A DNA stretch of 64,000 bases, taken from Homalodisca vitripennis (lineage: Eukaryota > Arthropoda > Insecta > Hemiptera > Cicadellidae). Every line of letters starts with the position of its first letter. The first letter of the stretch is position 1. The position numbers were made by a program, and so were the translations under genes. The DNA lies in the NCBI RefSeq assembly GCF_021130785.1, contig NW_025776244.1:202501-266500 (forward strand), read 5' to 3'. The notes beneath the pieces were generated by a model. That model did not search any database. It saw only the letters and a list, made by a program, of their open reading frames with translations, and was not told the DNA's origin. Shown piece by piece: positions 49,846 through 59,785 of the stretch.

Positions 49846-50287
49846 AAACCTGTAGTAGAACAATCGTAGAGTTTTTGCATGCTCGCGCAGTAGAGAAGGA
49901 AACTGCATACGTGATATCGGAAAGTTGTATGAACAGTTTAACATAAACTTTTGTGTTTTTATGTAAATACGTCTCTTAATTTGATGTATAAAAACCGGTG
50001 CTTTTTTGAATCACCTTGCATGCACAAATGCCATTGCCTATTTGGTGAACCTCAACTGAGTGGCAACAGTTTTTTCGTACTATTTAATTTGGTTTGCGTT
50101 ACGTAAATATCGTAATTATAAGTTATAAATGTTTTGGGAAACTTTTCCTATTTTTCTCTGCATCAAAATCTTCCCCACATTTCAAAGGACATATTCAAAC
50201 AAATTAGCCGAATTGGTTTACTCATTCTTGAGATTAGTGATTAGCAACACGTTTAGTGGTTTATTTTTATGTATAAGAAAATAAAGC
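49846..50287. other. Non-coding DNA right of the P-like element
   Basis: A TATA-like TATAAAAA lies at 49987 on the plus strand with no supported transcript. From about 50200 the array unit interrupted at 47090 resumes (TTAGTGATTAGCAACACG). Confidence 0.45.
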
Positions 50288-50423
50288 AACTGATCTACTT
50301 ACGTCCTTTTCTTAGTCCTTATTGTTTTTCTACGAATGGCGGTGAGGTTAACTTTGATCTTTGACCTTGAACTAAATCTCAACTGTGAATAAAATTATTT
50401 CTCTTGTTGTTTCCATGGATATA
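50288..50423. repeat. Core module copy 12 (short, eroded)
   Basis: AACTGATCTACTTACGTCCT, a reduced TCCTT/TCCTG stretch, then TTGTTGTTTCCATGGATAT. It is the most divergent core and the rest of a unit split by the P-like insertion. Confidence 0.6.
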
Positions 50424-51618
50424 AATAAGATTTATATATACTCTAAAGTATGTTTCACTTAGGTTACTTAATTTTGTTCTAAATTTTAATTGAGTATTGT
50501 ATCAAGTATTCTAAAAACTTTCAATCCCTTTTAAAGAAAACCTATTCAACAAAATATCTTAAAACATTACCCTAACTTAAATAAATAATAATTTACGTGT
50601 AAATATACCGGGAGATTCCGATAAAAATGCTCATTTTTTCATGGATGTTAGACGATGTAAATAAAAACATTTTTATTTCATTTACACATGCGATCACAAA
50701 TGTTACGTTTTGCGAGAAAATTGGGAATTTTTTTAATGCCTCCTCGTAGGCATTACTTGTAGGCATCACGTAGAGTTCCCATTTGAGATTCATCCAGAAA
50801 AAAGCTACTGAAATTAAATATTTTTTGCTTCCTATGTGTACCGAATGGACGAAACACATGGGGCTAGATACCGCTGAAGTCGCAGTAACGAATACTCGAT
50901 TTTCAAAGTTTACTTATAATATGTTTAACTGTGGCAAATAAACATAAAAGCACCACTTTTAGACGTTGAAAATAAAATATTGTTCCTGTAATTCGGCGCC
51001 GCATTCACACAGAGTATACATTTATTCCAAGTGTTTTGTGTAAAGTATTTATTGCAAATATCGGATTTAAGTTCTCACGGAATCGACGACAAAGCCAACA
51101 CATGGACCGAATAGTTGTACTGCAAGACTGGAATTATTTCTAAGAAGCTAAGTTTTATATTTTACAAGCATAAAGTATCATAACTTTAAAAAATACAAAT
51201 ATTTATAAATTATACTAAATATATTTACAAAAATTTTAATTATCAACATTTTCAATATTTTTTTAATATTCAATTTTTTTCAATATTTTTTAAAAACTTA
51301 ACTTGTCACACACGTACAAAAGGAAGACAAAACTGTTCATGTTTTTTTTCCTTCCTTTAGAAATATGCAGAATTGTAATGGTTTCCTTCTATTAACAACA
51401 TGTATTTAAAAATGCATTTCCCTTAGTTCGTTTCATTTTAATTATTGCTTAGAAATTACCAAATCTTTAACATTCTGGGCATTTTTTTATTTTAAATTTA
51501 TCAGCAAGTGGGTTATTAAACTATAAACCCTACAATATAATTTGTGATAGTATAATTTTCATAATTTATTTTCAGATTTACAATATGCATTTTTTTCACA
51601 TCATTTTCAGTCTACACA
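50424..51618. other. AT-rich non-coding DNA
   Basis: An 88-codon minus-strand frame (50593-50859) without family motifs. Otherwise nothing supported. Confidence 0.5.
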
Positions 51619-51685
51619 CTGAAATTTTGGTATCAGTTGGCAACCTTTTTGATCAACAGGTTGCCAACTGATATAAATATTTCCC
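51619..51685. ncRNA. Compact hairpin, candidate small-RNA precursor or MITE relic
   Basis: TATCAGTTGGCAACCT (51631-51646) is followed after an 11-base loop by its perfect reverse complement AGGTTGCCAACTGATA (51658-51673). The stem continues outward with partial pairing between GAAATTTTGG on the left and TAAATATTTCCC on the right. This gives a single hairpin of about 65 nt with a stem of some 26 pairs. Size and shape resemble an insect microRNA precursor. A short foldback relic is equally possible. The seed does not match a microRNA that I can name. Confidence 0.3.
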
Positions 51686-52509
51686 AACACCCAACGCGTT
51701 TAAAGCTAATTTGAAATCCTGTTTAGAGAGATACGCATTTTATAATTTAGAATAAGTGTTTTTAGCAATAAGCTGGTAGACCAATAACATCATTAGAGAA
51801 ATGTTGCTATACAATTCTACTGTTAATGCAGTTAAGGTTTAAATGTTCTGTTTTTGAAAAAGAATACTGATTTAATAAAGTTTTTATAGCGTAAATATTG
51901 CAGAAATTGGATTAAAAAACTTCTACATTTCTATAGATTTGGATGTCTTTGGACGGACCTAGACTCCAAATTCCATGAGCCAAGTCTTTGGTAGCGTCAA
52001 ATTTCAAACGCTGCAACTAATGTGAGGTGAAATTGAGCTGAACTTAAAATTCGAGGGGCTTTATAAATTAATTAATTTCATGAATAATTTAACATAATTC
52101 AATTAAGAATTGTTTCTAATTTTCAGTTACCAAAAATTAATTGCAACTAATTGTCATAATACTAAAAATTATCATTATTATGGTTCCAAAAACTTAGATA
52201 AGACGTAGCCACTTCAACAGCCAAATGTGTTTTGCAAATTTGTAAAAACCCTTTAATAAGTATAAAGTGTGCATAAAACTTTTGTTTTTTTATTCGTAGT
52301 TTTTAATACTATATTCATTATTAACACTACTATAAAATGCCTGAATGATTTCTCTCATACACATTTAAGTAAATAATTTAAGTAATCTTTAAACTGTTAT
52401 AAAATATGTGAGAATAGAGCTTAAATCATTTGGAGATTTTAAATAAGATAGTTTTAAACTGATTCTTTCTGTACCCTTAGAGTACTAAAGGGATTTTAAA
52501 CCATAAATC
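51686..52509. other. AT-rich DNA ending in a partial array unit
   Basis: From about 52300, ATAAAATGCCTGAATGATTT and GATTCTTTCTGTACCCTTAG (52456) belong to the array unit (compare 32950 and 33088). The unit then stops at the poly(A)-bearing segment. Confidence 0.55.
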
Positions 52510-52833
52510 ACCAGTTCAAACGTAATCTCCCGCAGTAGAATAGACCTATCGATTTACCCTTGCACTACAGAATCTCGACGTTTGCTGTTAGTGAAGTGTC
52601 GCTCCTGGATAACTACAATGTTGCGCAGATTTAAGTGACGAGTCGGTTTTTTTATGTACGCAGTGTGGGTTCAACTGGAATGTATAAACAAGCCAAAAGT
52701 GACCCCTCTAGGGAAAGTAAATGTTTACATAAGCATTATTATGTTAGAGCTACCATACACATTACAGTAATTACTTTTTATTCTTTATTGTAAAATAATC
52801 AGTACACTTCTTCTGAGAAATGAAACCCCAGTT

Positions 52834-52912
<79 letters not shown>
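52510..52912 (+). mobile_element. Putative retroposed segment ending in a 75-bp poly(A)
   Basis: A GC-richer segment (about 52510-52710) is followed by AT-rich DNA and an uninterrupted run of 75 A (52838-52912). Array unit sequence stops on the left (52500), and unrelated duplicated sequence starts on the right (about 52960). An inserted retroposon with a 3' poly(A) tail would explain this. There is no recognisable coding content, no clear AATAAA just before the tail, and no target duplication that I can be sure of. The long pure tract could also be a recent microsatellite-like expansion. Confidence 0.45.
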
Positions 52913-52913
<1 letters not shown>

Positions 52914-53110
52914 AGATCATGTGAACCAAATAAATTCCTAGGCTCTCTAAATATACATATACTTAAAACGGTTCTCACTTTCAGATCGTTTTTAATAACA
53001 TTCCCTTCAGTATGAGAGAGATATTGTAAAATACATGTTCAATAAAGTTATTTGAATTTTTTTGTGAAGCACCAAAACGTTTTAATAGCCTTCAACGTAA
53101 TAGTAACAGG

Positions 53111-53583
53111 TCTTAAATCTATTATTTTACACCATTGGTGAATTTTTATCTAAAAATTCAAGTATCTGTACCGTTACAATTTCTAAACTGGAATTCTTTC
53201 AGAGAATTGTTGGGTTTTGTTCAAACTTATATTAAAATTCTAATATTAACAAAGAAGTTTTTGTATAAAAGATTATACTTCAGACTAATTGAATACTTTT
53301 GTTACTACGCGTATACAGCGTGCGTGAACCAGTACTCGAACTCTAGGTCTTAAATCTATTATTTTACGCCATTGGTGAATTTTTATCTAAAAATTCAAGT
53401 ATCTGTACCGTTACAATTTCTAAACTGGAATTCTTTCATCGAATTGTTGGGTTTTGTTCAAACTTATATTAAAATTCTAATATTAACAAAGAAGTTTTTG
53501 TATAAAAGTTATACTTCAGACTAATTGAATATTTTTGTTACTACGCGTATACAGCGTGCGTGAACCAGTACTTGAATTCTGAC
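53111..53583. repeat. 237-bp tandem duplication
   Basis: Copy A 53111-53347 and copy B 53348-53583. I count about five differences and one single-base deletion before the ends diverge, so it is far younger than the surrounding duplications. The unit runs from TCTTAAATCTATTATTTTAC to the box-B-like ACTCGAACTCTAGG. Confidence 0.95.
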
Positions 53584-53630
53584 CCTGAAGTTGATTATCT
53601 GAGACAGAAATACTCAGCTACGGTAGAAGG
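53545..53630 (-). repeat. tRNA-derived SINE relic, copy c
   Basis: On the minus strand TAGCTGAGTATT (box-A-like) and GAATTCAAGTACTGG (eroded box B) align with the copy at 21945-22030. A second box-B-like end lies at 53320-53347 in the first tandem copy. Confidence 0.45.
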
Positions 53631-54679
53631 TGTCTACTAGGCACATTCTGGTAATTCTTTCTGCAGCATGTGCCCACTAGATAATTATGAAAGTGCACAT
53701 TTTGCTTTAATATGCTATAATTAATATTGCTATATTGCATTAATATTGCTATGTTATACAAAGTTCTTGTCATAAAAAATTAATTATAATGTACATTAGT
53801 TTAAGCGACAAGTTTAAGTATTTGAAAATATCATTGCAGTAAAGTAGGAAATTTCTAACGGGATTGACTGATTTTAGTTTCTTGTAAAAATATACATACC
53901 AAACATAATATGAGTTAAAGTAATGATTGTTTGCAAAACTGTTAACAGTAACATAAATTATTACATTATGGCATTTAAACATAGTTAGGATTACGTGTTA
54001 TTAATGTCAATCAGTTAATATACACAACTTTGAACTCACTGTTAATATTTAGCAAACCAAAAATACCGGAAAGATGGCTGTTAGTCATAGGTAAGAAAAT
54101 GGTTTCCTTGAATAATTATATATTCGTATCAACTCTGTAAACCAGATCCAAAATTCATAACGTATTTAAATATCTTCGGAAGAAAACATCAAGCCGATTA
54201 TAAATTTTCATTTGGGTACAGAAATATGTAAAATAGCCCAAAACGCAAATTTAAGACAAAACGTACCATTGCTTTACGGAGAACGTACCTGTGGGATTTA
54301 TTTCATATAGCAACCACCCTAATGCAAGATAATATAAAAGTCATAAATAAATCAACAAAAATTAAATTTCTGTTTATTTTTGATCATTTTATTATATTTT
54401 AATATTATAGAATATATTGATAAGCTTACATTGCATCCCACAGTTGTCACAAGTTTTTACATTAGTTATTATTTGCCCATTCGCTTAATAAATAATATTT
54501 TAACGTGAAAATAATCAATTATACACAGTCATTAATTTTAAAATATTCTACTTAAATAAAATAAACATAAACTACAATTAAAAATGTCCTAACTTTATTT
54601 AAAATATATGTTCCACAATATTATTTAAAAAAATATTTTATCTTTAATGAAAATAATATTTTTTTAAGGTGAAGATGTA

Positions 54680-56031
54680 AAGTAATAAGTTATTTCTATA
54701 ACTGAATTACTTTAACTAGTAATGTATTTTCCGTTTATGGAAATTATTGAGTATAAACTATATAAAGCAATACGTTATGAATTTTAATCCTGTCAGCTAA
54801 CATTCACTAACTTCAACTTATTTCAAATGTTTACCCTACGGTACTTCGAAATGCCTGAAAGATGTCTCTCAGACATGTTTATGTAAATAGTTCTCTTAGT
54901 AATGTATACATTTGTCAGTAAATAAAAGCTGTCAGTAAAAGATGTAAGCGGATCTCAAAACATTTATACTTTTAAAATAAAGACATTGTTAACTGATACT
55001 AAATGTACACTTGGAGTACTGAAAAGATTAAAGCCCTAAATCACAAGTTTTTTCTTTTTGTCTACTAAACATACTAGCGTTAATGTACATATTATGATGA
55101 TAATCTTCCCCAATCAAGAAATAACCTGATTGTAAACTTTAATAAAATGAAATGATTTATATTTATTATTCGTCATAGAAACACAGATCACAACATGTAT
55201 AAAAAAAACAAGAAATGATTTCCACATGTGCGTAGCCTGTTTGTGGAGATCGTGCACGATCAAAAGCATGAGTATTATGCAAGTTTATAGTATATGTACA
55301 TAAAGTTTTAAATATAAATATTTAATAATGTAATGTACATATACTCGTAGTATAAGAAAAAATAAAAAGCAAATACATAATTTGCTAATGCTTTTTGTAG
55401 CTAATAATAACACAAATGATTATGCGATGATGAATGATTTATAAATAATAAAGAAAATATGAACTTAATATACCCCAAAGAAAAAGATTACATCGATAAC
55501 AGTTTATTAGGAGACTTGGTACCTCTCACACACTTTTACACTCACGCCACACAAACAACACAATCTCTCTCTTTCTCTCTCTCCCCTTCATGTCACTACA
55601 TTTACTACTATCAAGAGACACTCTCACTCAACACACAATCCTACAAAGTTACAAAATCATAACACTACCATACGCAAACCCACTGTTAATTACCCTGAAA
55701 AATATAGGATCAACAGTTAAGCTAATGTACATAGTTATAAAATATTCTAATTCACCTTTAGTGACCAAAAGATTGGATTCTTTTAATAAATGTTGGGTTT
55801 TTAAACAATTGGTACCTTAAATCAATCTGGTAATTTAGAGAAAATTATATTTGCAATATAGTGTGAATTTGTGCAGTTGATGGACTTCTGCAATCTAAAG
55901 ATTAATCCTGTCAGTTGTTAACGCGTCATTATATATTTGCTGTGAATTATAATCGCTAAAAGTACAATGTAAAATCCTTTAGGTAAGAAGAATATTTAGA
56001 GAAAAATCTTTGGTTTCTAAATAAATAAAGT
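54680..56031. repeat. Upstream part of composite unit 13
   Basis: GAAAGATGTCTCTCAGACAT near 54857 and CACTTGGAGTACTGAAAAGA near 55009 are unit blocks. 55240-55800 is extra sequence: a 14-bp palindrome GATCGTGCACGATC at 55248 and a G-poor, CT-rich stretch near 55565-55590. CGCTAAAAGTACAATGTAAA near 55954 returns to the unit just before the core. Confidence 0.6.
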
Positions 56032-56292
56032 AACTCATCTTTAAGCGCTTGTCTTGATATTAATCTTTGCCTTTGTACTTTAGGTGTAGATTTTCCTCGT
56101 TCTGCGTCGTTAAGGACTTTTAACATTAAATTGAAAAATGGCCTGGTCCTTATCAAACTTTTGGCCATCGCACTTGTTCCTGGTCCTGCTTCTACAACTC
56201 ATCTTGGTGTGAGTTCAACGAAATTTATACACTACACTATGATTTTATCGATAAACACTGAAGTACCTGACCTTTATTGTTTCCATGGGAAT
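56032..56292. repeat. Core module copy 13 (long type)
   Basis: AACTCATCTTTAAGCGCTTG, TCTGCGTCGTTAAGGACTTT, CCTTATCAAACTTTTGGCCA, TTGTTCCTGGTCCTGCTTCT, ending TTGTTTCCATGGGA. It contains a nested second TCCTGGTCCTG, so the long type looks like a core with an internal partial duplication. Followed by GTTATCTGATTACCCAATCA near 56408. Confidence 0.8.
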
Positions 56293-56809
56293 TAACACAT
56301 ATTAATTAATGAACACTTATTTATTATTCACCTGTTTTTTATTTTTGTTTTGACTTACACTTACTGTTTTTACGACATGTCTACGGCGGGCGATAAACAG
56401 TTTCTTGTTATCTGATTACCCAATCACATACATAACATAGAGAGAAACATGTTTAGTTACTCGTCTTACATTAGTGTGTAAATATTAACTATTACCGTTT
56501 TTATACAGTATCAAGAGACACTGTTCGATGTCATGTTATGACTAGTATATCTGCAACTAAAAAAACCAACGGAGATATCTAATACTAAGAGCCTACATTA
56601 CAGTGAATTTGTACTGGAGTTTTACAGTTATTTAGGAAACACAAGTTATTACATTGATAAGTTGTTAAGTAAACAATCAATTATTTGAAGCATTGGTGAG
56701 AAGGGGAGATTTTAAGTGTGTCAAAAGTTACATGTTTGAAATATAACTCCATGATCAGTAAAAACGAAAAAAGGTAAATCATAAAATTGGATCCGACGAA
56801 AGGCTCAGT

Positions 56810-57085
56810 TTAGTAGTTAACATTGCAAAAGACACAAACCAAACAAATGTTAACTACTAAGGAGGCTGCGGTGATGGCGCCGAGAATCAATACTCCTACG
56901 GACGAGCAGACGTCTTCCTGGCTGTCTATAACAGCGAGTGAGACGTGGGAGATGGTGGAAGATGAAAATTGCAGCGCGCCGGAGATTCGAGTGTCAGCAC
57001 CCGCAGCTAAACCCAGGACGCCAACGAGCCCAGCAGTAGCGACGATGACTTGTGAGGATGCCCGACATAGGCTTTCCCATACAAA
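56810..57085 (-). pseudogene. GC-rich open frame with two hydrophobic segments, possibly the end of a membrane protein
   Basis: Ninety-one open codons on the minus strand end at a TAA at 56810. A TAA lies just upstream and there is no ATG near the start. The translation has one hydrophobic stretch near its beginning (QVIVATAGLVGVLGLAAGA) and another near its end (GVLILGAITAASLVVNICLV) followed by a short tail with two cysteines. Two membrane spans with a short cytoplasmic end suit the last exon of a membrane protein or an envelope-like frame. The opposite strand is also open for 88 codons because the DNA is GC-rich. It abuts a piece of gypsy gag, which hints at a retroelement origin. Function is unknown. 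Confidence 0.3.
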
Positions 57086-57098
57086 TTAAGAATTATAT

Positions 57099-57197
57099 AA
57101 GAATTTCACGAAGAGACATGCTTTCGTTTTGCTCGTTGCTGCTCAGTACCCTGTGGGTGTGAGATACGGAATTGCCTCCTAATGCGCCCGCATAGTC
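57099..57197 (-). repeat. Displaced 99-bp fragment of the gypsy gag
   Basis: Matches 62584-62682 with three differences by my count. On the minus strand it encodes the Gag peptide YAGALGGNSVSHTHRVLSSN and onward to MSLREIL. Both borders are abrupt. It shows that a second, fragmentary copy of the same or a closely related element lies downstream. Confidence 0.95.
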
Positions 57198-57402
57198 TAG
57201 ATTATATATTTTTGAAGGGTAGCGTTCAAAACGTTTAATTCGTAAATTATTCTTTGAAAAATACACTAGTACTAGTGTACTTATTGTAGTACATAAAATA
57301 ATAATACTTATTTGTATGCTTTACCCTCACATTTGTCATTGAACGTTCTCAGCGTGCTCTAGTCTGACATGCAATAAGGGTTTGTATTATTAATCAGTAC
57401 TA
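57198..57402. other. Duplicated host-type DNA between element pieces
   Basis: 57335-57410 matches 13805-13910. 57260-57280 holds a palindrome ACACTAGTACTAGTGT. It separates the gag fragment from the Ulp1-like frame. Confidence 0.6.
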
Positions 57403-58270
57403 TACAGTCCCGCAACAACAAAGTTCAGCCTCCTCCATCGTTATATCGGGTAGAACTATGCCTCTCCCGGCGTCATCCTCCTCTCCTCTGCTTAGCGGGT
57501 GTTCCGGGGACGCAGGAACTAAATCTCCAATCGCCTCGCTTAGCTCTCTGATTAAAACGACGTCTTCCTCGGCTACCGCGACGACCCTCTCGGTTGACAT
57601 CCTGTCTCCTGCCTCGCCGTAGACCCGGAAGTCCTCCTGGGATATTTTCCCTCTCCTAAACGCCCGAGCTACGTCTTTTCGCGTTTTCAGGGGGTTGATG
57701 GTTTTCCCCGACGGCGTGTCCCCCGCTGACAAGAGTTCAGCGTAGGCGCATACGAACGCTCCACAGTCCGTAGCGTTCAGTTGTTTGGGGCACTTGTCTG
57801 GGGTGTTACATATTATCCAAACATCCCTGTCAAATATTACTTTCCTTTCTGCTGCATTCCTTTCCATAAACTCGAGGATCACTCGCATCTCTTTAGTCCG
57901 GGGATGTCATCTCTTTAGTTTTTTTTACACGAGTCGAGTGACCTGATGAGGTTGAGTTTTGGTTTCACGGCTATAAGTTGCGCAGTGTCCTCCCTCATAG
58001 CCCCTTAGGTGTAAGGAGAACAGAATCAGGTCCCTAGAAAAGAGGTTTATCCCCTTAAATGCGCTCTTCACTCGATCGTAGCCCCCTGTTTACCAGGTCT
58101 CAATAAAATATGTGTCTACAGAATAGGTCACAGGTACGGTGGCGTAAAAAATACTCCTCCTTTCCAACAACCGCATGTACGCGTTAATAACGTCTCCGTT
58201 AATCCTTTGCCGGGGAATAGGCAATCCAATTCTCCAGAACTCGGCTGTAGTATTGGCCGGAGATACTCCA
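57403..58270 (-). pseudogene. Ulp1/SENP-type (C48) cysteine protease domain in the gypsy element
   Basis: Read on the minus strand in three pieces. The N-terminal part (about 58267-58095) has RINGDVINAYMRLLERRS, the counterpart of the WLNDxVINxYMxLL start of Ulp1 domains. After a TAG comes GGYDRVKSAF and INLFSRDLILFSLHLRG, leading to the catalytic-His region (GGHCAT, usual form HW). In a neighbouring frame LIRSLDSC supplies the Asp. The C-terminal frame (57888-57403) gives PKQLNATDCGAFVCAYAELL with the oxyanion Gln and catalytic Cys. So His, Asp, Gln and Cys are all present, but a stop and frame breaks separate them. An acidic tail follows. Such proteases cleave SUMO-like conjugates. The 3' end is cut at the host junction near 57408. 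Confidence 0.75.
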
Positions 58271-58480
58271 TGCTAGCGTGCACTGAGTTATTCTACGTAG
58301 CTACAGAAGCGTGGGACAGGTGTTCGCAAGCAGGAAGCTGTCTACAAATCTCGTGCAGTATTTTCAATATAGCCTGCAAATAAAGCATCTCGTCAAGCTT
58401 ACGTTCATGCATCCAAAACAAACTACCATTAAATTTCACTGAGCTACTAACGTTAGATATTATTTATTAATTTCCTCCTT
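58271..58480 (-). other. Spacer between pol end and Ulp1-like frame
   Basis: On the minus strand a short open stretch starts FWMHERKLDEMLYLQAIL and continues through a His/Cys-containing segment to a TAG near 58294. It may be the N-terminal part of the third ORF that carries the Ulp1 domain. No family is recognised. Confidence 0.35.
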
Positions 58481-59785
58481 TTAGTCCGACCCCGTGTAAT
58501 TTTTCAAGTCTTTTACGTGGGCCGTTTGAATCTTGTTCGTCAAACGGTCTTTTAACTCGACGATATTTGGGTCTTTAAACGTAACTACTTCAAAGGGGCC
58601 TACAAAACGGTGCGCCAGCTTCGATGCATACGCGTCAGGAGCCGAAGACAGGTATGATGTCTTTTCCAGACCAACTGTCCAACACGGAGGTTATGATCTC
58701 GTCGTCTGAGGTCATAATATCGAGAGTGCCTCTGGAAGGCACGGGCAAAGTTGCGATGACAGCTTTGTTAAATCTTTTTAAATTCTTGCATTCGTTGCTC
58801 CTGTCATTCTTCTCGTGTAGTCATTTCCTGGTCACAAGAGTAATCAAATGCAGGTCCACATATTGCTTTAGACAGTCTCAACTCGCGTCCAAAGTTAAGC
58901 ATGGCTGGCGTGAAGTTTGTCGATTCATGGTGCGCTGTGTTTAATGCATACCTAAACTCACTCAGTTTAGCATCCCACGATCGGTGGTCTTCACCAACGA
59001 ATTGCGATATCAAGGTTTTGATGACGCGATCAGAACGTTCTACTGGATTGCTCTGAGGACTATAAGGGGCCGTCAGTTGACAGTCGACGTTCCAGTCCCT
59101 ACAAAGATCCTGAAAAATTTTCGAAACAAATTGTGACCAATTATCGGTTATTAAAACGCTGGGTACACCGCATCTGAACAAAATCATCTCTTTGAAATTC
59201 TTTACCACATTAGCTGTCGTGGCCGATCTAAGTGGACTAAGTTCTAACCACTTGCTGTAGTAATCTTGACATACTAGTATAAACCGATTTCCACTCTTCG
59301 ATCGTGGTAAGGGGCCCACTATATCTGCGGTAACCGTGCACTACGGACCTCGTGGCTTACGAAAATACATCTTCCCGGCGGGCTTCGTTTGTTCAACTTT
59401 ATATCGTTGACATATCAGACATTTTTTTACGTATGCCTTTACATCACGAAACCAACCTGGCTAGTAATAACACTGGGCGGTTTTTCTAACACCGGTTTTT
59501 CTGACCTGCAGTTTCTTTATCGTAATTTTCTTGCAGTACTTTCGGACGGTCTTCTTCGCGAACACACATTTTCCAGTGGGCTTGTCTGCGTCCGTTATTT
59601 CATTTTACTACTATTCGACGATAGATGTTCCCATCTTTTATAATTAGATTTGAGTCACCCTTTGTGGCCATCTTGTATAGCCTTTTATACCATCGGTTCC
59701 TATCAACCATCACTACATCATTGGATTCATCCGTAATTTCCTCCTGACGTGGTCTTCTGTTTACCTGCCTTCTTTTCTGAACTGA
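58481..59785 (-). pseudogene. Ty3/gypsy integrase, decayed
   Basis: Minus strand. The zinc-binding N-terminus keeps its cysteines (KKCLICQRYK, near 59420), but the two histidines are lost (YDKETAGQ where HD..TAGH is usual) and TAG replaces two tryptophan codons. The catalytic core is well kept: Asp in TADIVGPL (about 59320), Asp in LITDNWSQF (about 59145; usual TDNGSQF), and Glu in NPVERSDRVIKT (about 59030). All three DDE residues are therefore present. After a broken linker, the GPY/F-type C-terminal module reads KLAHRFVGPFEVVTFKDPNI and ends in TAA at 58481. Integrase would insert the cDNA copy into host DNA. Frame shifts and stops make it inactive. Confidence 0.9.

Larger units (their letters stand above)
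52960..54340. repeat. Segmental duplication (partner 11790-13000)
   Basis: Begins TTCCCTTCAGTATGAGAGAG (partner TTCCTTTAATATGAGGGAG) and runs to GGAGAACGTACCTGTGGGAT near 54281. Includes the internal 237-bp tandem doubling and a SINE-like segment. Confidence 0.8.

Noticed and set aside
49505..49944. Three overlapping minus-strand frames of 60-90 codons, considered as a THAP domain of the P-like element
   Set aside because: They lie over the GC-richer inverted repeat and lack the C2CH pattern of THAP domains.
49987..49994. TATAAAAA as a core promoter
   Set aside because: In DNA this AT-rich such strings are common, and no transcript or frame starts at a suitable distance.
55248..55261. 14-bp palindrome GATCGTGCACGATC as a possible operator
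   Set aside because: Single occurrence, no neighbouring gene; palindromes of this length can occur by chance in 64 kb.
55459..55820. Two overlapping plus-strand frames
   Set aside because: Driven by a CT-rich, G-poor tract with few stops; no family signal.
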